Virus record (IMG/VR): IMGVR_UViG_3300008110_000074
Location: 1 to 59,547 of that record
DNA length: 59,547 nt
Strand: one strand, 5' to 3'
Origin: a virus
In this document: positions 36,516-44,761 of the stretch, in pieces
How positions within the stretch are numbered: the stretch's first letter is position 1
How the letters are laid out: every line of letters starts with the position of its first letter
The notes under the pieces: generated by a model
The model's input: the letters and a program-made list of their open reading frames with translations, nothing else
The model's database searches: none
What the model was told of the DNA's origin: nothing
Program-made: the position numbers and the translations under genes

Positions 36516-37660
36516 CACAACCTCATCTTTCCTGAAAGAAGCCTAAACGAAGACTGCTCAAGGTGATCCCTGACAGTCAGACTGTTACTGCCGTTATTCC
36601 CTTCGGCAAGTAACGCGATAAAAACATCCAAAGCCGTCTTTGAGTTTATATCAATTTTGTTTTCCAAATTGAAAGTTCTCAAAGACCCGTCACCCGACTG
36701 AGAATACATGAACCTTTGTAAAACCCTCCTGGAAGTGGAACCGTTAACCTTGTTTACTGCCATCTTTCTTTTAAACTCAGAAGCCCAGTTTTCTAAGTTT
36801 ATGGTTCCCTCTGAAATAGGCAGTCTGGAACAATACAGGGAAGACAACATGTCTGCAACCTTAGTTTCTGTTATTTCAAGTCTTTTAACTTGAACAGATT
36901 TTAAGAGGCTGCTCAGTCTAGCTGAGAAATCTTTTCCTTTATGATCCAAGCACCAAGAGTTAGTGTATGGAACCATGGTGCTGCCGATATTACCAAAAGA
37001 CATAAACAGAGTTACTTTTACAGAGCTGTCTCCGCTCTCGCTGTTTGAGAACAGTAGGCCTACGCGAACAGGGGATAGAACATCGCTGTGACCTAGAGAG
37101 TCAAGGGTCATAGGTTCGCAAAAAGCAAACCTAGCCTGCATCTTTCTTCCGCTTATTGAACTTCTGAAAAAGGTATAAGACTCACCGAAACTTTTAAAGA
37201 CTTTTTCTATTTTTTCAAGAAGCTCAAAGTTTGGGAGTCTTTGGTATCTTGGCCCCACCAAACAGTCCAGTGTACCTGTCTGATTGTTCTTTATTGCTTT
37301 TTTACCTAAAAGATGAGTATTGAAGCGCCTTCTTACAAAAGTGTTATACAAGACGCACGCGTCATAGTCAGAATAAGCCTCATTAAACTTTTTGTTTGTT
37401 GAGCTGTTCACTGACATATTGCTTACTACGGTGTACAAGCCATTACACAAGAATCCACAAGCCTGCCTTAAGGCTTGCCAGCTGAGCTTGTACCCTCCGC
37501 TTATTGTTTTAAACCTGTCGTTAAGAGCCAACTGAGACGCATTGTCTACCGGAAACACTAGAGTGTTTTTTTCAATATTACTCAAATGATCTTTAAATAG
37601 CTTGTGCTGGCTTTCGCTAAAGTGAATTGTTTTTAGATCAGAAGCTATTTTTGACAGCAT
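36515..37660 (-). CDS. DUF932-like phage/plasmid protein
   Basis: This 381-residue protein resembles the DUF932 family by the order of its motifs: LSWQALRQACGFLCNGLY, YNTFVRRRFN, LVGPRYQRLPNFELLEKIEKVFKSFG, RKMQARFAFCEP, FSNSESGDSSVKVTLFMSFGNIGST, then a long helical C-terminus. DUF932 proteins are common near recombination and replication genes of phages and plasmids; their activity is not established. Here it lies two genes downstream of the recombinase. The stop overlaps the next start (TGATG). Confidence 0.6.
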   Translation of the reverse strand: MLSKIASDLKTIHFSESQHKLFKDHLSNIEKNTLVFPVDNASQLALNDRFKTISGGYKLSWQALRQACGFLCNGLYTVVSNMSVNSSTNKKFNEAYSDYDACVLYNTFVRRRFNTHLLGKKAIKNNQTGTLDCLVGPRYQRLPNFELLEKIEKVFKSFGESYTFFRSSISGRKMQARFAFCEPMTLDSLGHSDVLSPVRVGLLFSNSESGDSSVKVTLFMSFGNIGSTMVPYTNSWCLDHKGKDFSARLSSLLKSVQVKRLEITETKVADMLSSLYCSRLPISEGTINLENWASEFKRKMAVNKVNGSTSRRVLQRFMYSQSGDGSLRTFNLENKIDINSKTALDVFIALLAEGNNGSNSLTVRDHLEQSSFRLLSGKMRL

Positions 37661-37669
37661 GGCTTATAC

Positions 37670-38188
37670 TCACAAGCTGGGAAACTCCCAAGAAATAGTT
37701 TCTAGCAGTTGAGTAAACGGCTCTATTACAAACGGCATCTCTTCTTTTGACAATCTTTTTTTTATCCAAAAACCATTTGGTGTCTTATCGTCAAGAGTAG
37801 GCATTCTGTGAATGCAACAAACTCCAAATCTCGGCCAGGTAAAAACACAACCAGTGACCCTGGAGTCATACTCTGGTTTCAAGCTGTCTATCTCTACCCA
37901 TCCTTCAAAGCATGGAGTTTTTGTAAACCTGTTTTTAAGTTCTCCGAAGATATCCCTCTGGTATTGAACTTTTCTTCTGCCGATAAAAATAGGGAAGCTT
38001 TGAAATTTGGTAACAAACCACAACAAACTTGGTTTTGACCCTGTTTCTGATTTGCACATTGAAACAAGCATTCCGTAGGAAGGAGCTCCTACGGAATGCT
38101 TTAATATCGTCTTTATGACGGTCTCGTCAGTGTCGAACGATTCATCTGAAGCGTTTCCAACATTCAAGACTTCGTCATAAAAACTCAT
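37670..38188 (-). CDS. Unknown 172-residue protein
   Basis: The gene sits 2 bp after the recombinase stop with GAGGAATAACA before its ATG. The sequence is beta-rich with several Trp and Cys (SLLWFVTKFQSFPIFIGRRKVQYQRD, CVFTWPRFGVCCIHRMPTL). No domain was recognised. The gene contains a perfect 14-bp hairpin at 38067-38100. Translational coupling with the recombinase suggests a recombination accessory role, unproven. Confidence 0.6.
   Translation of the reverse strand: MSFYDEVLNVGNASDESFDTDETVIKTILKHSVGAPSYGMLVSMCKSETGSKPSLLWFVTKFQSFPIFIGRRKVQYQRDIFGELKNRFTKTPCFEGWVEIDSLKPEYDSRVTGCVFTWPRFGVCCIHRMPTLDDKTPNGFWIKKRLSKEEMPFVIEPFTQLLETISWEFPSL
38067..38100. other. Perfect 14-bp intragenic hairpin
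   Basis: The inverted repeat AGCATTCCGTAGGA / TCCTACGGAATGCT spans 38067-38080 and 38087-38100 with a 6-base loop (AGGAGC on the plus strand, GCTCCT on the minus strand). It lies within the coding frame of the 172-residue gene (reading HSVGAPSYGML), so each base is constrained by both protein and structure. It has no U-tract on either side, so it is not a terminator. Confidence 0.7.
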
Positions 38189-38190
38189 TG

Positions 38191-39486
38191 TTATTCCTCT
38201 TCTACAACGTTTGAGAAACCGCCAGGCATACTAATCTCACCAGTTTCAGGATTAGTAGACAAAGCTTCTTGGATCTGATCTTTGTATGGAACGCCCATTT
38301 CAAACGGTCTTCTGGGGCATACTCCAAATACCTTGTCTAGTTCTTTGACTAGCTCAGGAGATTCAGAAATAGCCTTGCCTACTTCGTGCCAAGATCCTTT
38401 GGATATACCAAGAACCGGACAGTCAGCAGTCCTTCGCGTCTTGTCTATGTTTTCAATAGAGCAAGCGTTGTGGACAGCCTTTCTTTGCCAAGCTTCTTGG
38501 AAAGAATCAAACAAGGCCACCGTAGCGTCGTGCCAATCCCACATAGAAGTTTGAACCAGGTTTTCATCTTTGGTCCAAAGAAGCTTTACTTCTATGTACC
38601 TCCTGTCTCCAGCTGAAGACAGGCTGTTCTTGTCGCTGTGGATTCTGATCAGTCTTCCTTGCTCACTCTTTGTGTGAATGTCCGCTTTTCTAGCCATCCT
38701 AAGAATGAACGTAGAAGTAAATCCAAGACTAGCTCCTCCAGGAACTCTTCTGATAATAGGCTTGCCTGGAGAATGCTCTTCTTTCATATGGTTAATACCT
38801 ATGAAAGAAATGGGCCAGTACTGCATCTTTGGGAAGAATACTTTTACCCACATGTTCAAGTTCTTGGCGATGTTACTAAAAGTAGGAGTAGCATAGCCGT
38901 TCTTCCACGTATCGTCTGTCTCACTTTTTGTAGTGGCTGCTGTGATGCTATCGACTCCTAGAGCCATAGGCATCTCCATACCTCCCCTACAATCGTAGTG
39001 AGCCTCCGCAGCTTTTACGTACTCACTGCACATCTTTTGCCAAGATTCTACAGTCAAACAAGAGTGGCTTTTAAAAGGCAAAGGAGCCTTTATAAAAGAT
39101 TCCCTGAAATCTGGAGAATCCTTAGCCTCTACTTGAATATGACCAAAAAGCCCGTGAGGCATACCTGGGTCAAACTTAACTATCTTGCTGCCGTTGTATA
39201 TGTGCCATCTATACATTTCATAAAGAAGAGCTGTTTTACAACTTTCAGGTATGCCTATAATTTCTGTCATTCTTGAGTACGGAAAAACGCTGTTGCAGAA
39301 TAAGTACCTCAGACTGATCGCGTCTAGAGGTGCTCCAATGATAACCTTTGTGCTATCGTCACAAAGATAATCATTGCCCGGGCCATTCTCGACTTGCCTC
39401 ATATTCAGCACTTGCTGAAAAAAGGAGTCTGGGCCTGTCTTGACTGCAGGCCTGGCGTCTTCAACAACAGCTTTCTTCCTACCCAT
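38191..39486 (-). CDS. RecA/UvsX-like recombinase with atypical Walker A
   Basis: This 431-residue protein starts at MGRKKAVVEDARPAV behind AGGAG at 9 bases; a longer frame upstream is only the leader. RecA-core features are RMTEIIGIPESCKTALLYEMY (Walker A with Cys in place of the Gly before Lys), MALGVDSITAATTKSE (Walker B-like Asp and loop), ISFIGINHMKEEH (the NQ/NH stretch) and IRRVPGGASLGFTSTFILRMARK. It would pair homologous DNA in recombination-dependent replication. T4 UvsX also lacks that Gly, so activity is possible. It follows the probable ssDNA-binding protein gene and a structured leader. Confidence 0.78.
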   Translation of the reverse strand: MGRKKAVVEDARPAVKTGPDSFFQQVLNMRQVENGPGNDYLCDDSTKVIIGAPLDAISLRYLFCNSVFPYSRMTEIIGIPESCKTALLYEMYRWHIYNGSKIVKFDPGMPHGLFGHIQVEAKDSPDFRESFIKAPLPFKSHSCLTVESWQKMCSEYVKAAEAHYDCRGGMEMPMALGVDSITAATTKSETDDTWKNGYATPTFSNIAKNLNMWVKVFFPKMQYWPISFIGINHMKEEHSPGKPIIRRVPGGASLGFTSTFILRMARKADIHTKSEQGRLIRIHSDKNSLSSAGDRRYIEVKLLWTKDENLVQTSMWDWHDATVALFDSFQEAWQRKAVHNACSIENIDKTRRTADCPVLGISKGSWHEVGKAISESPELVKELDKVFGVCPRRPFEMGVPYKDQIQEALSTNPETGEISMPGGFSNVVEEE

Positions 39487-39489
39487 GAC

Positions 39490-39639
39490 ATCAATCTCCT
39501 GATTAAAAACTAAACAAACAAAGAAATAAAAAAGTGACAAAAAATGCGCGTACGTAAAAATACGCGCATTTAAAACAAACGAACGTGCAACAGGAGATTG
39601 ATAAAACAAACGCCTGTTGCACGTTTGCTTTATCAATCT
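39490..39639 (-). promoter_or_regulatory. Structured leader of the recombinase gene with interleaved repeats and anti-RBS
   Basis: On the minus strand, from the stop of the ssDNA-binding gene: X (39639-39629, AGATTGATAAA), Y (39625-39613, AACGTGCAACAGG), X' (39605-39595) and Y' (39594-39582). X pairs perfectly with X' (11 bp) and Y with Y' (13 bp). Within X'Y', positions 39602-39591 (ATCAATCTCCTG) are also exactly complementary to the recombinase ribosome binding site region 39501-39490 (CAGGAGATTGAT). Two exclusive folds follow, one hiding and one freeing the ribosome binding site. X contains the TGATAA of the upstream gene. Regulatory use is inferred. Confidence 0.6.
39535..39571 (-). terminator. 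Terminator-like hairpin in the recombinase leader
   Basis: An 11-bp stem (39542-39552 with 39561-39571, AAATGCGCGTA) has an 8-base loop. On the minus strand it is followed by TTTTGTCACTTTTTT. It lies 50 bp before the recombinase start and after the interleaved repeats, so it could end or attenuate transcription arriving from the upstream replication genes. Confidence 0.65.
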
Positions 39640-40976
39640 TCTGAAGGATTAGGTAACCGTGACTTTACAGCCTTACGGGCGTTCTGGATGTTTTGCCAAA
39701 CTTTGTTATTAGCATCATTAGTAGCTTCTTCAGGAACAAACTCGCCAGACGTGGGAGGACTAATAGCCTCACTAGAGATTGTCTTGGCTGGAGTAAGAGA
39801 AAAAGACTTTAAAGCAGGCTTGGCAAAAGCAGGCGCTGGAGGCGCTTCAGCCACGACAGCAGCAGGCACAGCCACATCAGCCCAAGAAGGTTCAGGAGCT
39901 GAAATAGACGTAACTTTAGTCTTACCCAGCTGCTGCAACCCTTCTGCCCTGATCTTTGGATTCAGGTACTGCCCGTAACGGTCATCCAGAGCATACACCA
40001 GCAAAGAAGGGTAGCCTGAATAAAGGTCTTGAACAAGCAAAACCTGCTCCTCATTGCTCATGATGTTTACACAAGAAGACCAGTCTTTGATCTTCTGTGT
40101 AACAGCTTCAGCAACGGAAGACAAATCTGCGGAGAAACCTTTGTACTCCTTTTCAAGGAACACATCAAAACCTTTGATAGTCTTATCGTTGCGACCGGCT
40201 GCCTCCAGCATTCCTGGAGTAAACTGGTTTGTACGCTTAAGACCTGCACGGCGAGGGTCTTGACCTTCCGTGAAGATAGTTACGTAGCTGCCTTCGTCTA
40301 GAGCTATGGGGTCGCCACATACGAAGTGAGCAGACACATTACTGCTGTCTCCGCGATAATCAGTCCTTTCGTCCATGGCGCTTCTCAGGTTCTTATACAC
40401 TGAGGGCTTTAAGAGCATGAACTGAGCACTGTCGTCTGGAGCCAAACCCTTAGGAGTTTGGAAGTCCTCACCCTTGTAGGACATCAACAGACACTGCACT
40501 AGCCAGCAAAGCTTGGGCTTTGCCGGAATAGCCGGAGAGTTGTAAGGCCCAGAAGGCAGAAGCAAACTAGCCCAACCCACAGAAAAAGGAAGACCTTTTT
40601 TGGTTCCCTCATCAGCAGCGCTGCGAATCATCATGAGAGGATTGCTGCTAATGTCATAGAACCTATCATACGGGTCGTGCATAACCCAGGTTCTAGCCCT
40701 TTCACTCTTTGGGTCTTTGACAGACTCTGCTACTTGAATAGGGAAAAACCACTGACCAAATTCATTCATGTTGGTCGGCAGTCGCCACGGATCAAGCATA
40801 GTTGGATTGTCAGGATTAACGCCTGGAAGAATCCTGATCACAGTAGACTGATTCATTGGCGGGCTGTACAGCTTTCCAGCACCCGGCTTAAGAATCATGT
40901 TGAGATACTTTCCGTCACCTCCAGAAAGATTGGCGCTGACAGAATTAACAGAGATACGGCGAGAGCTACCTTGCAT
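39633..40976 (-). CDS. Probable single-stranded DNA-binding protein (gp32-like)
   Basis: This 447-residue protein has its start at MQGSSRRISVNSVSANLSGG (AAAGGACTGTC upstream). The N-terminal part MILKPGAGKLYSPPMNQSTVIRILPGVNPDNP, followed by PWRLP, recalls the KFWKPKEGTNxIRILP opening of gp32-type ssDNA-binding proteins, and TVFTEGQ-type strands follow. An Ala/Pro-rich linker (about residues 355-420) leads to an end with acidic NPSED, like the acidic tip that recruits partners in SSBs. It is much longer than gp32 (about 300 residues). Position between polymerase/Dcd and recombinase supports the call, but the domain match is weak. Confidence 0.5.
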   Translation of the reverse strand: MQGSSRRISVNSVSANLSGGDGKYLNMILKPGAGKLYSPPMNQSTVIRILPGVNPDNPTMLDPWRLPTNMNEFGQWFFPIQVAESVKDPKSERARTWVMHDPYDRFYDISSNPLMMIRSAADEGTKKGLPFSVGWASLLLPSGPYNSPAIPAKPKLCWLVQCLLMSYKGEDFQTPKGLAPDDSAQFMLLKPSVYKNLRSAMDERTDYRGDSSNVSAHFVCGDPIALDEGSYVTIFTEGQDPRRAGLKRTNQFTPGMLEAAGRNDKTIKGFDVFLEKEYKGFSADLSSVAEAVTQKIKDWSSCVNIMSNEEQVLLVQDLYSGYPSLLVYALDDRYGQYLNPKIRAEGLQQLGKTKVTSISAPEPSWADVAVPAAVVAEAPPAPAFAKPALKSFSLTPAKTISSEAISPPTSGEFVPEEATNDANNKVWQNIQNARKAVKSRLPNPSED

Positions 40977-41039
40977 GACAGTCCTTTCAAACTTGAAATT
41001 AAAAACGCCAAACGGCAAATGCCTAGCGGCATCGATATA

Positions 41040-41561
41040 CTACGCGTAGTCTTGGAAAAGGCAACTGGGAACTGCACCGTTTTGCCCTAAGTACCTGCCT
41101 GAGTAAGCACTTATTTTTCCAAAAGTTTTTTGATAAGCTACCTGGCACACTTCTGTGCCGTGGTACACTTTCAACGGATGAACCACAGTTATCTCCAAAG
41201 TCCATTTACCGCGAAATCCGGTATCCCCGAATCCTGCAGTAATATGCACTTGCATACCCAGTCTGCCTATTGAACTTCTTCCTTCAATGTGCGGAACATG
41301 GTTTGGAGTTTCTGTGTATTCTTCTGTCTCTCCCAGATAAAGAACACCAGGGTTAAGGTAAAGTCCATCATCAGGAATAATCAACTCTTGGGTCTTGTTC
41401 TCCTTTCGCATATCTAGTGGGAAATTGTTGTAAACCAGCAACCTCTTACCCAGCTTGAGGTTGTAGCTGTTGGGATTAACCTGTTTCATGTTGAATGGGG
41501 TTATAACAATATTTCCCATTTCAACTTCTTTTATAATTTGATCTCCAGTCAAAATAGACAT
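41040..41561 (-). CDS. dcd: dCTP deaminase
   Basis: This 173-residue member of the dCTP deaminase/dUTPase trimeric family has VNPNSYNLKLGKRLLVY, then PHIEGRSSIGRLGMQVHITAGFGDTGFRGKWTLEI. The SSIGRLG (phosphate loop), HITAGFGDTGFxG and TLEI (catalytic Glu) pieces match dCTP deaminase more than dUTPase. It yields dUTP from dCTP and feeds thymidylate synthesis by the phage ThyX. Its stop-side neighbour is the SSB-like gene; its start overlaps the polymerase stop region with GGAGCAGGCTG upstream. Confidence 0.9.
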   Translation of the reverse strand: MSILTGDQIIKEVEMGNIVITPFNMKQVNPNSYNLKLGKRLLVYNNFPLDMRKENKTQELIIPDDGLYLNPGVLYLGETEEYTETPNHVPHIEGRSSIGRLGMQVHITAGFGDTGFRGKWTLEITVVHPLKVYHGTEVCQVAYQKTFGKISAYSGRYLGQNGAVPSCLFQDYA

Positions 41562-44500
41562 CAGCCTGCTCCGTAAAATTCGTTAATACCCAACTTTGCG
41601 CACTCTTCTTTTGTAATAGGTACAGACCATCTAGTGAATACGTCTGGAGGAGGAACCTGTAAATGATACGGACCTCCAGACCCTTTCCTGGTTCCGTCTA
41701 GGTTGCATGGCCACACATCAACCCTATCGCTCATGCACTCCGGTATGACGCTGTTTACAACCCAATCGACGCAGTTAACCGGAACCTCAAGAACTACGGC
41801 GTCATGTACCTGAAGAACTATGTCGTACCATAACTCAGGGTCTTCTGCCTCAAGCCTGTACCAGTACAGATGGTCAAGCGCCCTGGACATGGCGTCAGCC
41901 ACAGCTGACTGGACAGGGAAGTTCATGGCTTGCCTTTGCTGTTCCCCTGCAACATCTCTTTCAGAAGTTTTTGTAAACCTTCTGTACCTTCCAAAACAGT
42001 TTACTATGTAACCAGGATCTTGGCTCCTTTCACGGCATTCTTCAAAATACTTAGGAAGAGCTGGATACATTGAAACCAAGCCTTCAATAAGCTGACGAGC
42101 TTGATCAACAGTTACGTCAGCTCCTTCTTGTTTTGCTTTTCTTGCTGTAGCCTCAGCCTGTTGCCCGTAGGCGTAACCAAAAACCACGGCCTTGGCAGCA
42201 CTTCTAAGCGCGCTTTTACCGATTGACTTTAAGCCTTGCTTGGTTGGCGGACAGCTTAGACCGAAAGTATTCACAGCCACGTTGCTGTGAATGTCGTAAT
42301 AGTCTGGGTCGTCTTCAGGTAAACCGCTGCGCCTGACGTGTTCAGACATGTTTAAGTCGCCAGACTGCCAAGCCATGATAGCCAGCTCTGCGCCAGTGTA
42401 GTCTGCATCCACAAACACATGCCCAGGCTTGGCCCTTATTATGGACCTGAGAGGCATCTTGTACTCTAGCTGTATCTCTGATCCGTATCTTTTGAATACA
42501 GCCTTGTATTTTTCTTCAGCCGTCTTCCCCAAATTTTGCAAGGGAGGTCTTGCTGAGGAGGCTCTTCCTGTTTCTTTGGTTTGGAAGAACTGACTCCTGA
42601 CGCGATTGTCAGCATGAAGATAAGAAAGAAGGCCGGACTCATACTCAATACGTCCATCCTCATCCCTCACAGCAGAACCTTCTTCTACACCTTTTCCTGG
42701 CCTCAAGACGTACCTAGTAAGCTGAGCTACGTACCTTAAGTCTCGCAATAGCTCAACGCACGGATGCTTGTCAGAAAGTATTTGAAGTACTTCTTTGTCC
42801 GTGGAAACAGCGTAGTCACTTTCTATGTTCTTGGCTTTTATTTCCTTCCACATCTTAGGCCTTTTGCCTGTAGACTTGTATGGCTCCAAGTACAAAGACA
42901 AAGCTCCCTCGGGCCTGACGCTCTTTGGTTTAAAAGTTTCTTTGTCTATAACGCCGTTGTACTGCTCACCAAACATCATCTCTCGACAATGTTGAACGGA
43001 GCTGGTGTTGAACTCAGGCCAGTTTAGTTCTTTACGCAATATCTCAAGAAGCCTGTTCTTAGCTTTTAGATAATGCTCTGTTAGAGTTTCTGCTGTTTCC
43101 AAGTCTACTTGCAAACCAGTCATGTGCATTTCACCAAACGCAGAGCTGGCTCTCATGGATACCCAGAAAGGTTTCCTGGAGTTATTGCCATAAGAATCTC
43201 TATCTAAAGCTCCTGGCTGATCTTCTTTTCCGTTAAAAAAATCAAAAAGACGCCTGGTGCAGTCAGCGTCATAGTTGCCGTAAGGTATTAGTATTTCATC
43301 AGGGCAATCGCCGTAACCTTCCAACTGCTCTGAGTTTATCTTGTTTTGTTCACAATAAGATTTTTTCCATTTCTGTAAATCTACGTCGTATCTTGGTACG
43401 CCTACATACCTTGTACCCAAGACTTCTAGCTTGAAATCTCCAGTCTCATTGACGGAGTGCGCGGCAAGAAGTGTGTCAAAACCTCCAAACTTTTTTGTCT
43501 TTTGATAACCAAACAATTTTTCTTTTCCGTTAGCCCCTGGAGAATCCATTGGAGCCACGAAGTTACTTCTTATGTCCAGTCCTACATGCATAAGCCAAGG
43601 CATGTCAGCGTTTAGGTAATGCCCTACTACTCTTACTTTTCTTTTAGGCGTATTAGTAAAAACCTTGCTCAACTCTTCTATGACCGCAGGTATTCCTCCC
43701 TCTATCTCGGACTCTCCTCCTTGGTTGTGCAAAACAAAACAAGCAGCTTTTCCAGGTTTCCAGGAAATCTGTATTGTTCTGACGTACGCGTTTTTTTCAG
43801 TAGGGTACGAGCCGTGCCACTCAGCATCTACAGCTACAACGTTTGAGTCAGGCTCGTTTAATATTTCCTGTACTAAGATTTTCGCCTCGTCAAGACCTTT
43901 GATCGTCCTGTGGTCTATTACCTCTTCAGCCTTCTCCTGTCCTAAGATCGTGTTTAGAAAAACTCTGACAACTCCCTTAAGATCATCAGACCTTTCAGGC
44001 TTTTTCAGTACTGCAGCAGGGCTTATACCAGTTATAACTTTTGCTGTAAAAAACTCATCTTCGCCTTTGCCGTCTTTTACTTTTATCTCCATCACCCTTC
44101 CTTGGGTGTTTGAAGTGGTATGGCCTTTACCAAGAACAGCAGTTATAGCTTCAGAGCCCAAAGCAAGTATGAAGCTTGGCCGAACAAGCTTTATCTCTTG
44201 CTGCAGTATCAGAGAACAGTTTTTAATCCAAGAAGCTTTGAAAACTCCTCCCTTAGTGTCTGGGTGGTCATGCTTTATGACTGACGTGATGTAAAACTGT
44301 TGTTTGTCAAAAAATCCTTCTTCTTCAAAACAATTAGCCAGTATCTCTCCCGCGTTACCGACTAGAACTTTTCTGTTGTAGTGGTTCTTAACGTGAGGCT
44401 GCTTTACTACGATCATGACGGGAGACGGAACAGGCCCTGTAGCCTGCTCCGTCCACAGCCCGCCAAGAACAAAATTAACAGTAACTTTTTTATTTAAATA

Positions 44501-44755
44501 CGATAACGGCAATACGAAATTGTCGTCGTACAAAGCTCTGTAGTATAAGGCTTCAAGCTCAAAGTCGTGAGTCTTGTAGTCTATACCGTCTTTTTTTAGC
44601 AGCTCAGCGTACTCAACAAAGTCTGGACCCGGCGCGGGCAAGCCTTCAAAATTCTTTCTGTAAAAAGGAAAATTTTTGAATAGCTCTGTGTCACCGAATC
44701 TCAAAGTTTCTAAGAACCTGAGTTCGCTGTACATCTTTCTAAAATTATCGCTCAT
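41561..44755 (-). CDS. Family A DNA polymerase with N-terminal uracil-glycosylase-like domain and proofreading exonuclease
   Basis: This 1064-residue fusion has three parts. Residues about 110-245 resemble a family 4/5-type uracil-DNA glycosylase (GPVPSPVMIVVKQP, VGNAGEILANCFEEEGF, RPSFILALGSEAITAVLG, GISPAAVLKKPE). Residues about 300-500 are a DEDD exonuclease (VVAVDAEWHGSY, VGHYLNADMPWL, YGNYDADCTRRL). The polymerase has ARPPLQNL, motif A VFVDADYTGAELAIMAW (about 785), motif B SAAKAVVFGYAYGQ (about 860) and motif C LQVHDAVVLEVP (about 985). Motif C has Ala where most polymerases have Glu after HD. It is the replicative polymerase. The glycosylase part may recognise uracil in templates; SPO1-type phages are reported to have a similar arrangement. 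Confidence 0.9.
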   Translation of the reverse strand: MSDNFRKMYSELRFLETLRFGDTELFKNFPFYRKNFEGLPAPGPDFVEYAELLKKDGIDYKTHDFELEALYYRALYDDNFVLPLSYLNKKVTVNFVLGGLWTEQATGPVPSPVMIVVKQPHVKNHYNRKVLVGNAGEILANCFEEEGFFDKQQFYITSVIKHDHPDTKGGVFKASWIKNCSLILQQEIKLVRPSFILALGSEAITAVLGKGHTTSNTQGRVMEIKVKDGKGEDEFFTAKVITGISPAAVLKKPERSDDLKGVVRVFLNTILGQEKAEEVIDHRTIKGLDEAKILVQEILNEPDSNVVAVDAEWHGSYPTEKNAYVRTIQISWKPGKAACFVLHNQGGESEIEGGIPAVIEELSKVFTNTPKRKVRVVGHYLNADMPWLMHVGLDIRSNFVAPMDSPGANGKEKLFGYQKTKKFGGFDTLLAAHSVNETGDFKLEVLGTRYVGVPRYDVDLQKWKKSYCEQNKINSEQLEGYGDCPDEILIPYGNYDADCTRRLFDFFNGKEDQPGALDRDSYGNNSRKPFWVSMRASSAFGEMHMTGLQVDLETAETLTEHYLKAKNRLLEILRKELNWPEFNTSSVQHCREMMFGEQYNGVIDKETFKPKSVRPEGALSLYLEPYKSTGKRPKMWKEIKAKNIESDYAVSTDKEVLQILSDKHPCVELLRDLRYVAQLTRYVLRPGKGVEEGSAVRDEDGRIEYESGLLSYLHADNRVRSQFFQTKETGRASSARPPLQNLGKTAEEKYKAVFKRYGSEIQLEYKMPLRSIIRAKPGHVFVDADYTGAELAIMAWQSGDLNMSEHVRRSGLPEDDPDYYDIHSNVAVNTFGLSCPPTKQGLKSIGKSALRSAAKAVVFGYAYGQQAEATARKAKQEGADVTVDQARQLIEGLVSMYPALPKYFEECRERSQDPGYIVNCFGRYRRFTKTSERDVAGEQQRQAMNFPVQSAVADAMSRALDHLYWYRLEAEDPELWYDIVLQVHDAVVLEVPVNCVDWVVNSVIPECMSDRVDVWPCNLDGTRKGSGGPYHLQVPPPDVFTRWSVPITKEECAKLGINEFYGAG

Positions 44756-44761
44756 GATCCT

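Noticed and set aside
39487-39636. N-terminal extension of the recombinase starting at 39636
   Set aside because: The extension is translated from the repeat leader and terminator hairpin; AGGAG correctly precedes the ATG at 39486.
39582-39639. A stable H-type pseudoknot in the recombinase leader
   Set aside because: The two stems abut with no bases left to bridge the 11-bp stem, so both full stems cannot form at once; alternative folds are more likely.
43665-44294. Plus-strand frame of 209 codons opposite the polymerase gene
   Set aside because: Antisense shadow of the glycosylase-like and exonuclease domains; low-complexity composition and no start signal.
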